Shown here in pieces: positions 32,430 to 42,200 of a stretch of 64,000 bases of DNA. The stretch covers positions 1 to 64,000 of the forward strand of contig CAISCU010000014.1 in the NCBI GenBank assembly GCA_903883965.1. The letters run 5' to 3'. The notes under the pieces are model-generated. The model saw only the letters and a list, made by a program, of their open reading frames with translations. It was not told the DNA's origin and ran no database searches. This DNA comes from an uncultured Bacteroidota bacterium (GTDB lineage Bacteria > Bacteroidota > Bacteroidia > UKL13-3). Each line of letters starts with the position of its first letter. Positions within the stretch are counted from its first letter, which is position 1. Both the position numbers and the translations under genes were made by a program.

Positions 32430-32437
32430 CAAATGTA
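32430..32437 (-). promoter_or_regulatory. Candidate -7 box of the helicase/retron operon
   Basis: Minus strand TACATTTG, a perfect TAnnTTTG match 70 nt before the DnaB-like ATG. The upstream TTG elements are not at ideal spacing. The surrounding gap 32361-32538 contains no gene. Confidence 0.33.
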
Positions 32438-32538
32438 AATGCACTGATACAAAGGCTTGGCAATTTTCCACAGCAACAAAACCCTTGTTTAAACTAACTT
32501 ATATATTGTGAACAAATTTTAACAGCAAATCAATCAGG

Positions 32539-32907
32539 TTAATAAGACGGATAAAAAGCATCTTTGAAATGCGTAAAATTCATTTTTCCAGCATGCAAGT
32601 TGATGGCAACAATATCAAACCGAACTGTTTTAAAATTTGGATGCATTTTTAGGTATTCCTCAATGCCATTGATGAGTATTTTTTGTTGGTTTTTACTCAC
32701 AGATTTTTCAGGTTCTAACAAAGCATTGTACCTAGTTTTTACCTCAACAACCACCAGCTCGTTGTTGTCTTTCATCAAAATATCAATCTCGGCTCTCCTG
32801 ATTCTGTAATTGGTTGCGAGCAATTCGTAACCTAGTTGTAGTAAAAATTCTAACGCTTTTTGTTCGCCCCATTTACCGGTCTGTTGTTTGTTGTTTGTAG
32901 TTGCCAA
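32539..32907 (-). CDS. YraN family (UPF0102) endonuclease-like protein
   Basis: 122-residue restriction-endonuclease-fold protein of the YraN family. TGKWGEQKALEFLLQLGYELLATNYR at the start and RRAEIDILMKDNNELVVVEVKTRY, which carries the E-x-D...E-x-K type active-site pattern. Conserved in most bacteria, role uncertain (DNA processing suspected). The start overlaps the 3' end of the EamA gene by 35 nt, so the two are co-transcribed. Confidence 0.9.
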   Translation of the reverse strand: MATTNNKQQTGKWGEQKALEFLLQLGYELLATNYRIRRAEIDILMKDNNELVVVEVKTRYNALLEPEKSVSKNQQKILINGIEEYLKMHPNFKTVRFDIVAINLHAGKMNFTHFKDAFYPSY

Positions 32908-33787
32908 TTTGTGTGCTTTTACCTACTAAATATACACCCAATACCGTTAACAACAAGGCCCCAATGGTTTGAACATTCATAGGCTCTGACAACCAATACC
33001 AACCCAATAACAGGCCAACTGCAGTATTGATATAGGCATAGGTTGAAACAATACTAGCTGGCAGTTTTTTTAACACATACATGTACGATCCAAATGCAAT
33101 CCAGCTTCCAAACACTATCAAATATGCAACAGACATGATTGATTCAAATGAAACAGAAATAGCCTGATTGGTTTCGCCCAATAACACAGAAAAAAACACC
33201 AATACAATTGCGGCAGCTACCATTTGAAAGCCCGATGAAAATAAGGGATGTACCGAACTAACATGGTGCTTAGAATAAACTGTACCAATGGCCCACAATA
33301 AATTACTGAATACAATTGCCACTATGCCCATCCAAAAATGTTCCGATTGATGAGAGCCTAAACGCGAAGAAAAAATCAAAACCTGACCCGCCAAACATAT
33401 CAAAAATCCAAATATGGTTAAGCCGTTGATTTGTTCTTTTTTGCCAATTAATAAATTGAACAACACAATCCAAACAGGTGTCAAGGCGCATATCAAAGAA
33501 GTGAGTCCACTGTCTACATACTGCATGCCCCAAGTTATGATACCATTGCCTCCAGCAAGCATGATGATGCCAGTAAAAAAGAAACTTTTTAAATCTTGTT
33601 TACTAGGTAATTGATATGCTCTGAACATAAAATAGAGCAGCAAACAAATACCTGCAACTCCTTGCCGAATGGCTGCCATTAAAAATGGCGGAAAAGTTTG
33701 CACCCCAATGCGTGTAGCCAAATAGGTGGTTCCCCAAAAAAAAGATACAGCAAAAAAGGCCAACCAAGGCACTAAGTTTTTATTCAC
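32873..33787 (-). CDS. EamA/DMT family transporter
   Basis: Inner-membrane transporter of the drug/metabolite superfamily with ten predicted helices in two EamA repeats (first repeat from WLAFFAVSFFWGTTYLATRIG, second from WMGIVAIVFSNLLWAIGTVYSK). The ORF-track start (33859) runs into the upstream gene; a GTG at 33787 overlapping the upstream TGA gives NKNLVPWLAFFAVSFFWG, the normal start, and 304 aa. Substrate unknown. Co-transcribed with the BtuF-like gene upstream and yraN downstream. Confidence 0.87.
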   Translation of the reverse strand: MNKNLVPWLAFFAVSFFWGTTYLATRIGVQTFPPFLMAAIRQGVAGICLLLYFMFRAYQLPSKQDLKSFFFTGIIMLAGGNGIITWGMQYVDSGLTSLICALTPVWIVLFNLLIGKKEQINGLTIFGFLICLAGQVLIFSSRLGSHQSEHFWMGIVAIVFSNLLWAIGTVYSKHHVSSVHPLFSSGFQMVAAAIVLVFFSVLLGETNQAISVSFESIMSVAYLIVFGSWIAFGSYMYVLKKLPASIVSTYAYINTAVGLLLGWYWLSEPMNVQTIGALLLTVLGVYLVGKSTQIGNYKQQTTDR

Positions 33788-34593
33788 AGCATTGATTTCA
33801 TTTGGGTCATACTTTCTAAAAATTGGAGTTTGGCATGGAGCAATCTTGATCCATACCAACTAAAATGTTCGCCATCAACCAATACACAGGGTATTTGTAG
33901 GCCTTCAGCTTGCATTTCCAAAATGTGTTTTTCTTTAAACGGAAAGGGTTCTGACGACAACAATAGCAGGTTTATATTTTTGTTATTTAATTCAGCAATG
34001 CTGGTTTCAGGATACCTGCTATTGGCCTGTGCAAATACATTTACCATGCCAGCCTGTTTGAGCATATCGTCAATATAGGTATTTGCTGCAACTGCCATAT
34101 AAGGCGCTTTCCAAATTAAATAAGCCACTTTGATTACAGGACTATTGAGTTCATTGACAGTAGCAATGATTTGTTGGTGCTTTACAATGATCGCATTTGC
34201 TGCAGCATTAACACCCAAAAGATGTCCCATATCTCTTGTAAATTGATACGAGGCTTCTATGGTGTTTATTTCACTGATATAGACTGGAAATGCTTCAGCC
34301 AATGCGGCAATCTGTTCTTGTGTATTTTCTTCTTTGTTAGCAATGATCAAATCGGGCTGAAGCTGTTGTATCTGTTCTATTTTGAGCGTTTTGGTTCCTC
34401 CAATTTTAGGGATTGTTTTAATGATTGATGCTGGATGAATGCAAAACAATGTTCGGCCTACCAAGCAATCAGCTAAACCCAAATCTACTAGCAATTCAGT
34501 AATGGATGGTACCAATGAAACAATGCGTTGTGGCGCTTTTTCAAAATGTAATGGACGACCCAATTGATCGTTGATGTTGATGGCACTTGACAT
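33784..34593 (-). CDS. BtuF/FepB-like substrate-binding protein (helical backbone metal receptor)
   Basis: 269-residue periplasmic-binding-protein fold of the B12/iron-siderophore class (PF01497 type). RIVSLVPSITELLVDLGLADCLVGRT and GGTKTLKIEQIQQLQPDLIIANKEENT are typical of cobalamin-binding BtuF-like proteins. No signal peptide is seen at the N-terminus (MSSAININDQLGRPL), so it may be cytoplasmic or the start may be misplaced. No TonB receptor, permease or ATPase is beside it. It ends in a 4-nt overlap with the EamA start. Confidence 0.82.
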   Translation of the reverse strand: MSSAININDQLGRPLHFEKAPQRIVSLVPSITELLVDLGLADCLVGRTLFCIHPASIIKTIPKIGGTKTLKIEQIQQLQPDLIIANKEENTQEQIAALAEAFPVYISEINTIEASYQFTRDMGHLLGVNAAANAIIVKHQQIIATVNELNSPVIKVAYLIWKAPYMAVAANTYIDDMLKQAGMVNVFAQANSRYPETSIAELNNKNINLLLLSSEPFPFKEKHILEMQAEGLQIPCVLVDGEHFSWYGSRLLHAKLQFLESMTQMKSML

Positions 34594-34730
34594 GTGTTTT
34601 CAAATTTGGCATTTTCAGCCCTTAGAACCTATTTTTTAAAAATTAAAATCAAAATTTTGGAGACAGCAAGAATTTAGGCGCTATTTTGTATGTTCGCAAG
34701 TAGAATTTCACATCATAAAATTATTTATTC

Positions 34731-35441
34731 ATGGGAAGAGTATTTGAAAAAAGAAAACACAAAATGTTTGCCCGCTATGCCAAAATGAGCAAAGCATTCA
34801 CCAAGTTCGGAAAAGAGATTCATATTGCTGTAAAAGCAGGTGGAACAGACCCAGAATCAAACTCAAGATTAAGAGCAATTATAGCCAATGCAAAAGCGGC
34901 CAATATGCCCAAAGCAAATATTGACGCAGCCATCAATAGAGCAAACAACAAAGACGATAAAAACTTTGAAGAAATTGCTTACGAAGGCAAAGGACCACAT
35001 GGAGTTGCCATGATTATTGAAACAGCTACCGACAACCCTACCCGTACCATTGCCAATTTGCGTTCGCATTTCAACAAAACCGGTGGCCAAATGATGGTAT
35101 CTGGCAGTTTAGATTTTTTATTTGAAAGAAAAGGCATTTTCAGAATTCCTACAACAGGCATCAACCCTGAAGAATTTGAATTGGAAATGATTGACTTTGG
35201 CATGGAAGAAATGGAAGATGACGGAGAAGGGTTTTATATGATTTCAGTTCCATTCACTGAATTTGGCGCTATGCAAAAAGCATTGGAGGAAAGAAAAATT
35301 GAAATTACCAATGCAGAATTGCAAAGAATTCCAACTACCTCAGTTGAATTGAACGAAGAGCAAGAAGCTGAATTCAATAAATTGATGGATCGCTTAGACG
35401 AAGATGACGATGTGACCAATATTTGGCACAACTTAAAATAA
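34731..35441 (+). CDS. YebC/PmpR family regulator
   Basis: 236-residue YebC-family protein. Typical segments are KMSKAFTKFGKEIHIAVKAGGTDPESNSRLR, NMPKANIDAAINRA, YEGKGPHGVAMIIETATDNPTRTIANLRS and SGSLDFLFERKGIF. The family was described as transcription regulators, and some members act on ribosomes stalled at proline motifs. It is followed after 12 nt by the GNAT-nitrilase fusion gene, so the two probably share a transcript. Divergent from the BtuF-like gene. Confidence 0.93.
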   Translation: MGRVFEKRKHKMFARYAKMSKAFTKFGKEIHIAVKAGGTDPESNSRLRAIIANAKAANMPKANIDAAINRANNKDDKNFEEIAYEGKGPHGVAMIIETATDNPTRTIANLRSHFNKTGGQMMVSGSLDFLFERKGIFRIPTTGINPEEFELEMIDFGMEEMEDDGEGFYMISVPFTEFGAMQKALEERKIEITNAELQRIPTTSVELNEEQEAEFNKLMDRLDEDDDVTNIWHNLK

Positions 35442-35453
35442 ACAAAACACTCC

Positions 35454-36986
35454 ATGAAAACCAGGTCGTCTAAGAAACCAATCTTAATTGAGCGCGCAGC
35501 AGAAAGGCATGATTTCAGTGAAATCATTGAACTGTCTAAAATTTGTTTTCCAAACAATGAACCTTGGACATACCAAATGCTCGACAGCCAATTCAAGTTG
35601 TTTCCAGATGGCATGCAGGTAATTGAATACGAAGGAAATATTGTAGGTTCTGCAACCAGTTTAATCATTAGTTGGGACGAATACGATGACGACCACAGTT
35701 GGAAAGAAATTTGCGACAATGGTTACATCACCAACCACGATGACGAAGGCGATACCTTGTACGGCATTGAGGTAATGGTTCACCCCGAATACCAAGGGCT
35801 TAAAATTGGCAGGCGTTTGTACGAAATGCGTAAAGTATTGTGCATTGAACGCAACCTCAAAAGAATTTTAATTGGAGGTCGTTTGCCCAATTACCACAAG
35901 AACAGCGAAGAATTTGGAATCAGGGCTTATGTAAAAAGGGTAATTGATAAAAAGATCAAAGACCCGGTGGTAACTTTTCAATTGAGCCAGGGTTATAACA
36001 TTACCCGAATCATCAAAGATTATTTACCTGAAGACAAAGAATCTGAAGGGTATGCATTGCTCTTAGAATGGATCAACTTAGATTACATTCCTGAAACCAG
36101 AGAGCGCAGCGTATTGATGAAAAAAGTACGTATATGCTGCATCCAATATGAACTCAGAAAAATCAGAGGCTTCAAAGAATTTGCACAACAATGCGAATAC
36201 TTTACAGACGTGGCTTCAAACTACAAATCAGACTTTGTATTGTTTCCTGAATTGTTTACAACACAATTGCTTTCACTGCACGAATACAAAAGTATGAGTC
36301 CAGAAGATTCTATCAGAAAACTCGACGAATACACCGAAGATTACATCAATTTGTTTTCGAGGCTTTCTTTAGAATACAATATCAATATCATTGCAGGCAC
36401 CCATTTGCAAGTGGAAGGAGACAACCTCTTTAACATTTCTTATTTGTTTAAAAGAGATGGTACCTACGAGAAACAATATAAAATACATATCACCAGTAAC
36501 GAATCAAAATGGTGGGGTGTAAAACCTGGTAATGAAATTAAAGTTTTCAATACCGATTGTGGCAAAGTAGCCATCAATGTATGTTATGATGTTGAGTTTC
36601 CTGAAATGGCTCGCATTGCATGTAATAAAGGCGCTAAAATTCTTTTTGTACCTTTTAGTACCGATGAAAAACATGGCCATTTAAGGGTTAAAATTTGTGC
36701 ACAAGCAAGGGCTGTAGAAAACCAAATTTTTGTTGCTACAGCTGGCACTATTGGTAATATTCCTTCGGTTGACAACATGGACATTAACTACGCTCAATCG
36801 GGTATTTATACGCCCAGTGATTTTGCCTTCCCACCCGATGCCATTGCTGGTGAATGCAATACCAATATTGAAACTGTAGTGATAGCAGACTTAGACTTAG
36901 CAGCACTTGAAAGAGCCCGAAATACAGGCACAGTGCTCAATTGGAAAGACCGCAGAAATGACATGTACGAAGTACTAGAAAAATAG
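35454..36986 (+). CDS. GNAT acetyltransferase / carbon-nitrogen hydrolase fusion
   Basis: 510-residue two-domain enzyme. Residues about 10-215 form a GNAT N-acetyltransferase domain (LYGIEVMVHPEYQGLKIGRRLYEMRK holds the acetyl-CoA loop). Residues about 225-505 form a nitrilase/CN-hydrolase domain with the E-K-C triad in LFPELFT, EKQYKIHIT and INVCYDVEFPE. This fusion is a recognised family in Bacteroidota and other bacteria, but its physiological amide substrate is not established. It is co-transcribed with the YebC-type gene. The stop is 3 bp from that of the convergent histidine kinase. Confidence 0.9.
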   Translation: MKTRSSKKPILIERAAERHDFSEIIELSKICFPNNEPWTYQMLDSQFKLFPDGMQVIEYEGNIVGSATSLIISWDEYDDDHSWKEICDNGYITNHDDEGDTLYGIEVMVHPEYQGLKIGRRLYEMRKVLCIERNLKRILIGGRLPNYHKNSEEFGIRAYVKRVIDKKIKDPVVTFQLSQGYNITRIIKDYLPEDKESEGYALLLEWINLDYIPETRERSVLMKKVRICCIQYELRKIRGFKEFAQQCEYFTDVASNYKSDFVLFPELFTTQLLSLHEYKSMSPEDSIRKLDEYTEDYINLFSRLSLEYNINIIAGTHLQVEGDNLFNISYLFKRDGTYEKQYKIHITSNESKWWGVKPGNEIKVFNTDCGKVAINVCYDVEFPEMARIACNKGAKILFVPFSTDEKHGHLRVKICAQARAVENQIFVATAGTIGNIPSVDNMDINYAQSGIYTPSDFAFPPDAIAGECNTNIETVVIADLDLAALERARNTGTVLNWKDRRNDMYEVLEK

Positions 36987-36989
36987 CCT

Positions 36990-38354
36990 TTATCTTTTAA
37001 AATTCACCTCAAACAAATTCTGATTCTGCCCTGGGCTGTTAAATGAAATACTTGCTTGGTGGTAACTCAAAATTCTTTGTATAATTCTTAAGCCCAATCC
37101 GCTTCCAGGTTTATCGTACGAATTGGTTCCTCTTGAAAACGCCTGAAACATAGGCGAATTGTCTTTAAATGCTGGCACTTCACCAGAATTAAAAACCTGA
37201 ACAATTTGCGTATTTCCTGTTAAAATATACGTTACTTTAACCTGGTGATTATCTGAGTAGGTATAGGCGTTCTTTAACAAATTGGTCATTGCAATTTTCA
37301 ACAAAGTTTCATCTCCTTTTACATCTAAAATTAATTCTTCATTGGTTTTATTTTCAATTTCAAATTGCAATTTAAAATCAGGCCAAATCTTCACTAATTT
37401 ATCTGTTACATCAAATATAATTTCGTCAATTCTAATTGGTTTAAAATTGTCTGTTTTAACACCCTCATCTAACCTCGATAAAATCAACAAAGAAGTAACC
37501 ACATCCGACAAGTGATAAACGTCTTCGTGTATGCTTCTTAAACTATTTTTTAGTTGGTTATCGACTGATTTTTCGTTTAATAAATTTTCAACCTGTGTAC
37601 CTATTCGGGCAATGGGAGTTCTCAATTCGTGAGAAGCATTTCCGGTAAATTCTCTTTGCCTTTTATAGGCTTTATCTATCCGTTCTAACATGTGATTGAA
37701 TGCACTTGCCAAAGCCGAAATTTCATCTTTTTTATTTTCAAATTGAATGGGATTATTCAAGTTTTGAAAAGTAATTTCTTGAACTTTTTCTCTGAGTCTA
37801 TCCATTGGAACCAACGCTCTCCTACTCAATTGATAAGAGAAAAACCACAACAAAATAAAACCAATTGAAAAGGTCCAATAAAATAAAACTTTCAAGTATT
37901 CTATTTTAGAATTTCCATAAAAATCTTCTGCAGAAACAATCACAATAAAATGTGCTGCTCCTTGTTTGAATAATTTAGCTACTGTTTCTATTTCATTGTT
38001 ACTAATATAAAATGGTTGAGAGGTAGACAGTGCTTCAAGCTGTTTAACAGTCAATTCAATTGGATTAGAATGACTGGTTTGAAAGACCTTTTTTCTGTTG
38101 ATGTCAATTACAGCAACCCTTTCGTTTACTAATTTGTAGGTAGTTTGAACATCTACATCAGTAATTAAAGCATTTGAACTTTTGTAATGCTTTTCAATTT
38201 CAAAAGAAATCTGATCTGCTTTGTTAATCAATCTGCTGTAAAAATCACCTTGTCTATAATCAGAAAACAAGGTATATACAATCAACAATACAACTGCAAA
38301 AAACAGTGTAAAAAATAAACTAAATAAAAGTGCAAACCTGTTTTTTAAAGTCAT
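36990..38354 (-). CDS. Sensor histidine kinase (two-component system)
   Basis: 454-residue membrane kinase: helix 1 (about 7-28), periplasmic sensor part (about 30-145), helix 2 (about 150-172), HAMP linker, HisKA with phospho-acceptor His in GNASHELRTPIARIGTQVE (about 243), and HATPase_c with N box (LKNAYTYSDN) and G box (GSGLGLRIIQRIL). All catalytic boxes are intact. The gene starts 2 nt after the response-regulator stop, forming an RR-HK operon. The signal sensed is unknown. Confidence 0.93.
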   Translation of the reverse strand: MTLKNRFALLFSLFFTLFFAVVLLIVYTLFSDYRQGDFYSRLINKADQISFEIEKHYKSSNALITDVDVQTTYKLVNERVAVIDINRKKVFQTSHSNPIELTVKQLEALSTSQPFYISNNEIETVAKLFKQGAAHFIVIVSAEDFYGNSKIEYLKVLFYWTFSIGFILLWFFSYQLSRRALVPMDRLREKVQEITFQNLNNPIQFENKKDEISALASAFNHMLERIDKAYKRQREFTGNASHELRTPIARIGTQVENLLNEKSVDNQLKNSLRSIHEDVYHLSDVVTSLLILSRLDEGVKTDNFKPIRIDEIIFDVTDKLVKIWPDFKLQFEIENKTNEELILDVKGDETLLKIAMTNLLKNAYTYSDNHQVKVTYILTGNTQIVQVFNSGEVPAFKDNSPMFQAFSRGTNSYDKPGSGLGLRIIQRILSYHQASISFNSPGQNQNLFEVNFKR

Positions 38355-38356
38355 TG

Positions 38357-39037
38357 TTAATCTACATTCAAATAATACCCAAAACCAGGCCTTGTCTTGA
38401 TCAATTTTACTTCAAAATCTTTGTCTATTTTATTTCTCAAGAAGTTAATATACACTTCAATTGTATTGGTGCCTGTTTCAAAATTGATGTTCCATACCTC
38501 TTCAGCAATAGATTGTTTTGAAATAGTTTTCCCATTTGCTTTTGCCAATGCTAATAACAATTTATATTCTTTGGGTGTTAACAATATTTGTTTACCTGCT
38601 CTTCTTACTTGCAAGGCATCTGTATTTATTTCAAGGTCTTTGATCACTATTTTTTCGTTCTCATTATTGAGCAACTTGTACCTTCTTATGAGCGCTTTTA
38701 CTCGTGCAGATAATTCTTCAAAATGAAATGGTTTTACCAAATAATCATCAGCACCCGATTCTAGGGCTTTTACCTTCACATTTACCTCTTCTAATGCAGT
38801 TAACATTAAAATAGGCACATCATTTTTAATGGCCCTTATTTTTGTACACACATCTATACCAGACATACCAGGCACAGAAATGTCTAAAATCAATAAATCA
38901 AATTGACTTTTTTTAAATAGTTCTACCGATTTGAGGCCATCGTTTACAACTTGACATTGAAAGTTTTGTTTTTGTAAATACAAACTAATTTCTGAAGCGA
39001 GTTTTTTGTCGTCTTCCAATAACAGGATTGATAGCAT
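38357..39037 (-). CDS. OmpR-family response regulator
   Basis: Receiver domain (LSILLLEDDKKLASE, phospho-Asp in LLILDISVPG, conserved Lys in LVKPFH) followed by an OmpR/PhoB winged helix (about 130-225; LLTPKEYKLLLALAKANGKTISK, VEVYINFLRNKID, TRPGFGYYL). The track starts at a TTG (39043); ATG 39037 gives 226 aa. A perfect -7 box (TAATTTTG) lies at 39057-39064 about 15 nt before the predicted leader end. It is the partner of the kinase just downstream and may regulate its own operon. Confidence 0.93.
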   Translation of the reverse strand: MLSILLLEDDKKLASEISLYLQKQNFQCQVVNDGLKSVELFKKSQFDLLILDISVPGMSGIDVCTKIRAIKNDVPILMLTALEEVNVKVKALESGADDYLVKPFHFEELSARVKALIRRYKLLNNENEKIVIKDLEINTDALQVRRAGKQILLTPKEYKLLLALAKANGKTISKQSIAEEVWNINFETGTNTIEVYINFLRNKIDKDFEVKLIKTRPGFGYYLNVD

Positions 39038-39056
39038 AAGCAAAGATTGATTTTTT

Positions 39057-39064
39057 CAAAATTA
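39057..39064 (-). promoter_or_regulatory. Candidate -7 box of the RR-HK operon
   Basis: Minus strand TAATTTTG, perfect TAnnTTTG, 19 nt before the ATG at 39037. The remaining gap to 39296 is AT-rich and otherwise featureless to me. Confidence 0.35.
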
Positions 39065-39296
39065 GAGCAATTACTCTACCTAAACCTTAAATTCAAATTA
39101 AATCAATCATTTTATACTTATTTACACTATCTAATTTCCCAAAACCATTATTAACTTTTATTAATGCACAAATAATATAATTTTGATTATTAGGCACTTA
39201 TGTTATTTTCTTCATTAAATAATCTTTAATAATGTCGCATTTTTAAGGGAACCCTATTGTTTATGTACTTTTTTTTATAAATTGCTGTAAAATCTC

Positions 39297-42200
39297 ATGA
39301 CTATGATTATACAATACATAACGTCAAAGCAAAAACTGCTACTTGCAGTTGCGTCGAGAACCTTCAAAGTTCTCAGCTTACTGATCATCTTTTCAGTAGG
39401 CATCAACACGAACAATTTGTTCGCACAAGGAGTTCCAGCCAATCCAAATGATCCGGATCAGGCGCCAGCTCCTACCATTACTTCTCAACCATCTTCAATG
39501 ACTGCTTGTGCAGGAACTACTGCCAGCTTTAGCGTTTCAGCTACTGCCGGTTCAAGTATTTCTTACCAGTGGAAAAAGAATGGTGTAAACATTGGAGGTG
39601 CAACCAGTTCAACTTTAACGTTGAATGCTGTTACATCTGCTGATGCAGGTACTTATTCAGTTGTAGTTTCATCAAGTGGTGTTCCTGTTAATTCAAGCAC
39701 TGCATCTTTGGTGGTAACTACTCCAGCATTAAGTTATGCTGAAACTTTAAGCACATGTGCAGCTTCTTATGTTCTTGATGCTGGTACAGGTTACTCATCA
39801 GTTACTTGGAGTGCAAGTGCAGGTGGTTCTACTTTACCATCAAATCCTGGTGATCCTGATGGAAACAATTTAACACCTTCACAATATGTTGCTGCAAGCA
39901 ATGGTTGGTACAAGGTTGTTGCTGTTCCTGCATCTGGTTGTACTTTGGTTGACAGTGTTTATGTAATTGTAAACATGGGACCAACAGTTATTACTAGTCA
40001 GCCTTCAGGAAGCTCTATCAATGGTGGTGCTTCTGCAACTTTTAGCGTTTCAGCTACTGGTTTAGGTACTTTAACTTACCAATGGTTTAAAAATGGTGTT
40101 GCTATTTCTGGTGCTACAGGAACAAGCTATACTGTTTCAAATGCTACTGGCGCTGATGCTGGAAACTACACAGTTGATGTAACTGGTACTTGTGGTACTG
40201 TAACCTCAAATGCTGCTGCTTTAGTTGTAAACACGCTTACAATTACTTCACAACCAGTTTCTGCAACACAATGTGCTGGTACAAATGTAACTTTCAATGT
40301 AAGTGCTACTGTTTCATCTGGTAGCATCAGTTACCAATGGAAAAAGAATGGTTCAGCTATTTCAGGTGCAACCAACAGCTCTTTAACATTAACAGGAATA
40401 TCAGCAAGTGATGCTGGATCTTATTCAGTTGAAGCTACTTCAGGTTCTGTGTCTGCAACTTCAAATGCAGCTACTTTAACTGTAAACGCGCTTACAACAA
40501 TTAGTTCACAACCTGTAGATCAATCTATCTTTGCTAATGGCAATGCATCTTTCTCAGTTACTGCTTCAGGTACTGGTGCTTTAGCTTACCAATGGTCTGT
40601 AGATGGAATTGCAATTTCTGGTGAAACCAACCCTACATTGAATATCAACAATGCAACACCAAACAACGATGCTGATTATTCAGTAGAAGTTACAGGTGCT
40701 TGTGGTGTTGTAACTTCAAACAATGCACACTTAACTGTTACTGTTGTAAATCCTCCTGCAATTTCTGCTCAACCTGCTTCAGCTTCTCAGTGTGCAGGTT
40801 CAAATGTTAGTTTCAGTGTTACAGCTTCTGTAACTCATGGAAGCATGTCATACCAATGGTCTAAAAATGGTGTTAACATTGCTGGTGCAACTAGCAGTAC
40901 ATTGTCTTTATCAAATATCTTAGGAAGTGATGCTGGAAGCTATGCTGTTGTTGTTACAGGCATGGGAGGTTCTACAACTTCAACTACTGCTACTTTAACT
41001 GTAAACGCTGGTCCATCTATCGTAAACCAACCTGTCAATCAATTCAGAAATGCAGGTCAAAATGCATTGTTCAAAGTAATCCCTGGAAATGGTGTTACTG
41101 CATACACTTGGAAGAAAAATGGTACTACTTTAAACAATGGTGGTAAAATTACTGGAGCTCGTTCTTCAGAGTTATTCATTTCAAATATTTCTAGTACTGA
41201 TGCAGCTGATTATTCAGTTGAGTTAACTTTTGGTTCATGCGGAACTACTACATCTACTGATGCTAACTTAGCAGTATTGAGCAGCCAACCTACATCTACT
41301 GTAAGATGTGCTGGTCAAAATGCTACTTTCAGCGTAGGTGTGGCTAGCGGTTCAGCAAGCATTTCATACCAATGGTCTAAAAATGGTCTTGTTATTCCTG
41401 GAGCAACCAGTTCGTCTTTGACTTTGTCAAATGTTTCTGGTTCAGACAATGGTAATTACACAGTAGCTATTTCTGCAGGTAATATAGATGTAAATTCTTT
41501 AAACGCCTCTTTATCTGTTAATGCTGCAACTGTAATCACTGGCCAACCAGTAGGTGCAACTAAATTTGCAACTCAAGGTTATTTATTTGTAGCTAATGGT
41601 AATGGTAGCGGTAATATTTCATACCAATGGTTAAAAGATGGTAATGCCATAACTGGTGCTACTTCTCCTTCATTCAACATTTCAAGCATTACTGCTAGTT
41701 CAGCTGGTAACTATGCTTTAGCTGTAACTGGTGCTTGTGGAACTGCAACTTCAAACAATGCAGCTTTAACAGTAATCAGTTCTGTACCAACTGCAAATGC
41801 AGTTTGTGCGGGTTCAAGTACTTCTTTAAGTACAACTGTTAGCAGCCCATTAAGCGTTGCCTACCAATGGAAAAAGAATGGTACCAATATCAATGGTCAA
41901 ACCAATTCTACTTTAAGTTTTAGCAATGCTTCTGCTTCTGATAACGGAGTTTACTCGGTTGCTATCAATGTTGATGGTGTAACTACTACTGCAGGTTCAG
42001 CTTCTTTATTGGTAAATGCAAATACAGCAATCGTTTCTCACCCAGTAAGTCAAACTCGTCCAGCTGGTTCTGGTGTTACATTTACAGTAAATGCTACTGG
42101 AACTGGTGTAGTTGCTTACCAATGGGCTAAAGATGGTTCTCCAATTTTTGGTGAAACCAGCTATAAATTAGATTTAACCAACTTGGCTCCTTCTGATGCA

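Noticed and set aside
33788-33859. ATG start of the EamA transporter from the track
   Set aside because: The leader (MVWIKIAPCQTP...) is the shadow of the BtuF-like gene; GTG 33787, overlapping that gene's stop, gives the normal first helix.
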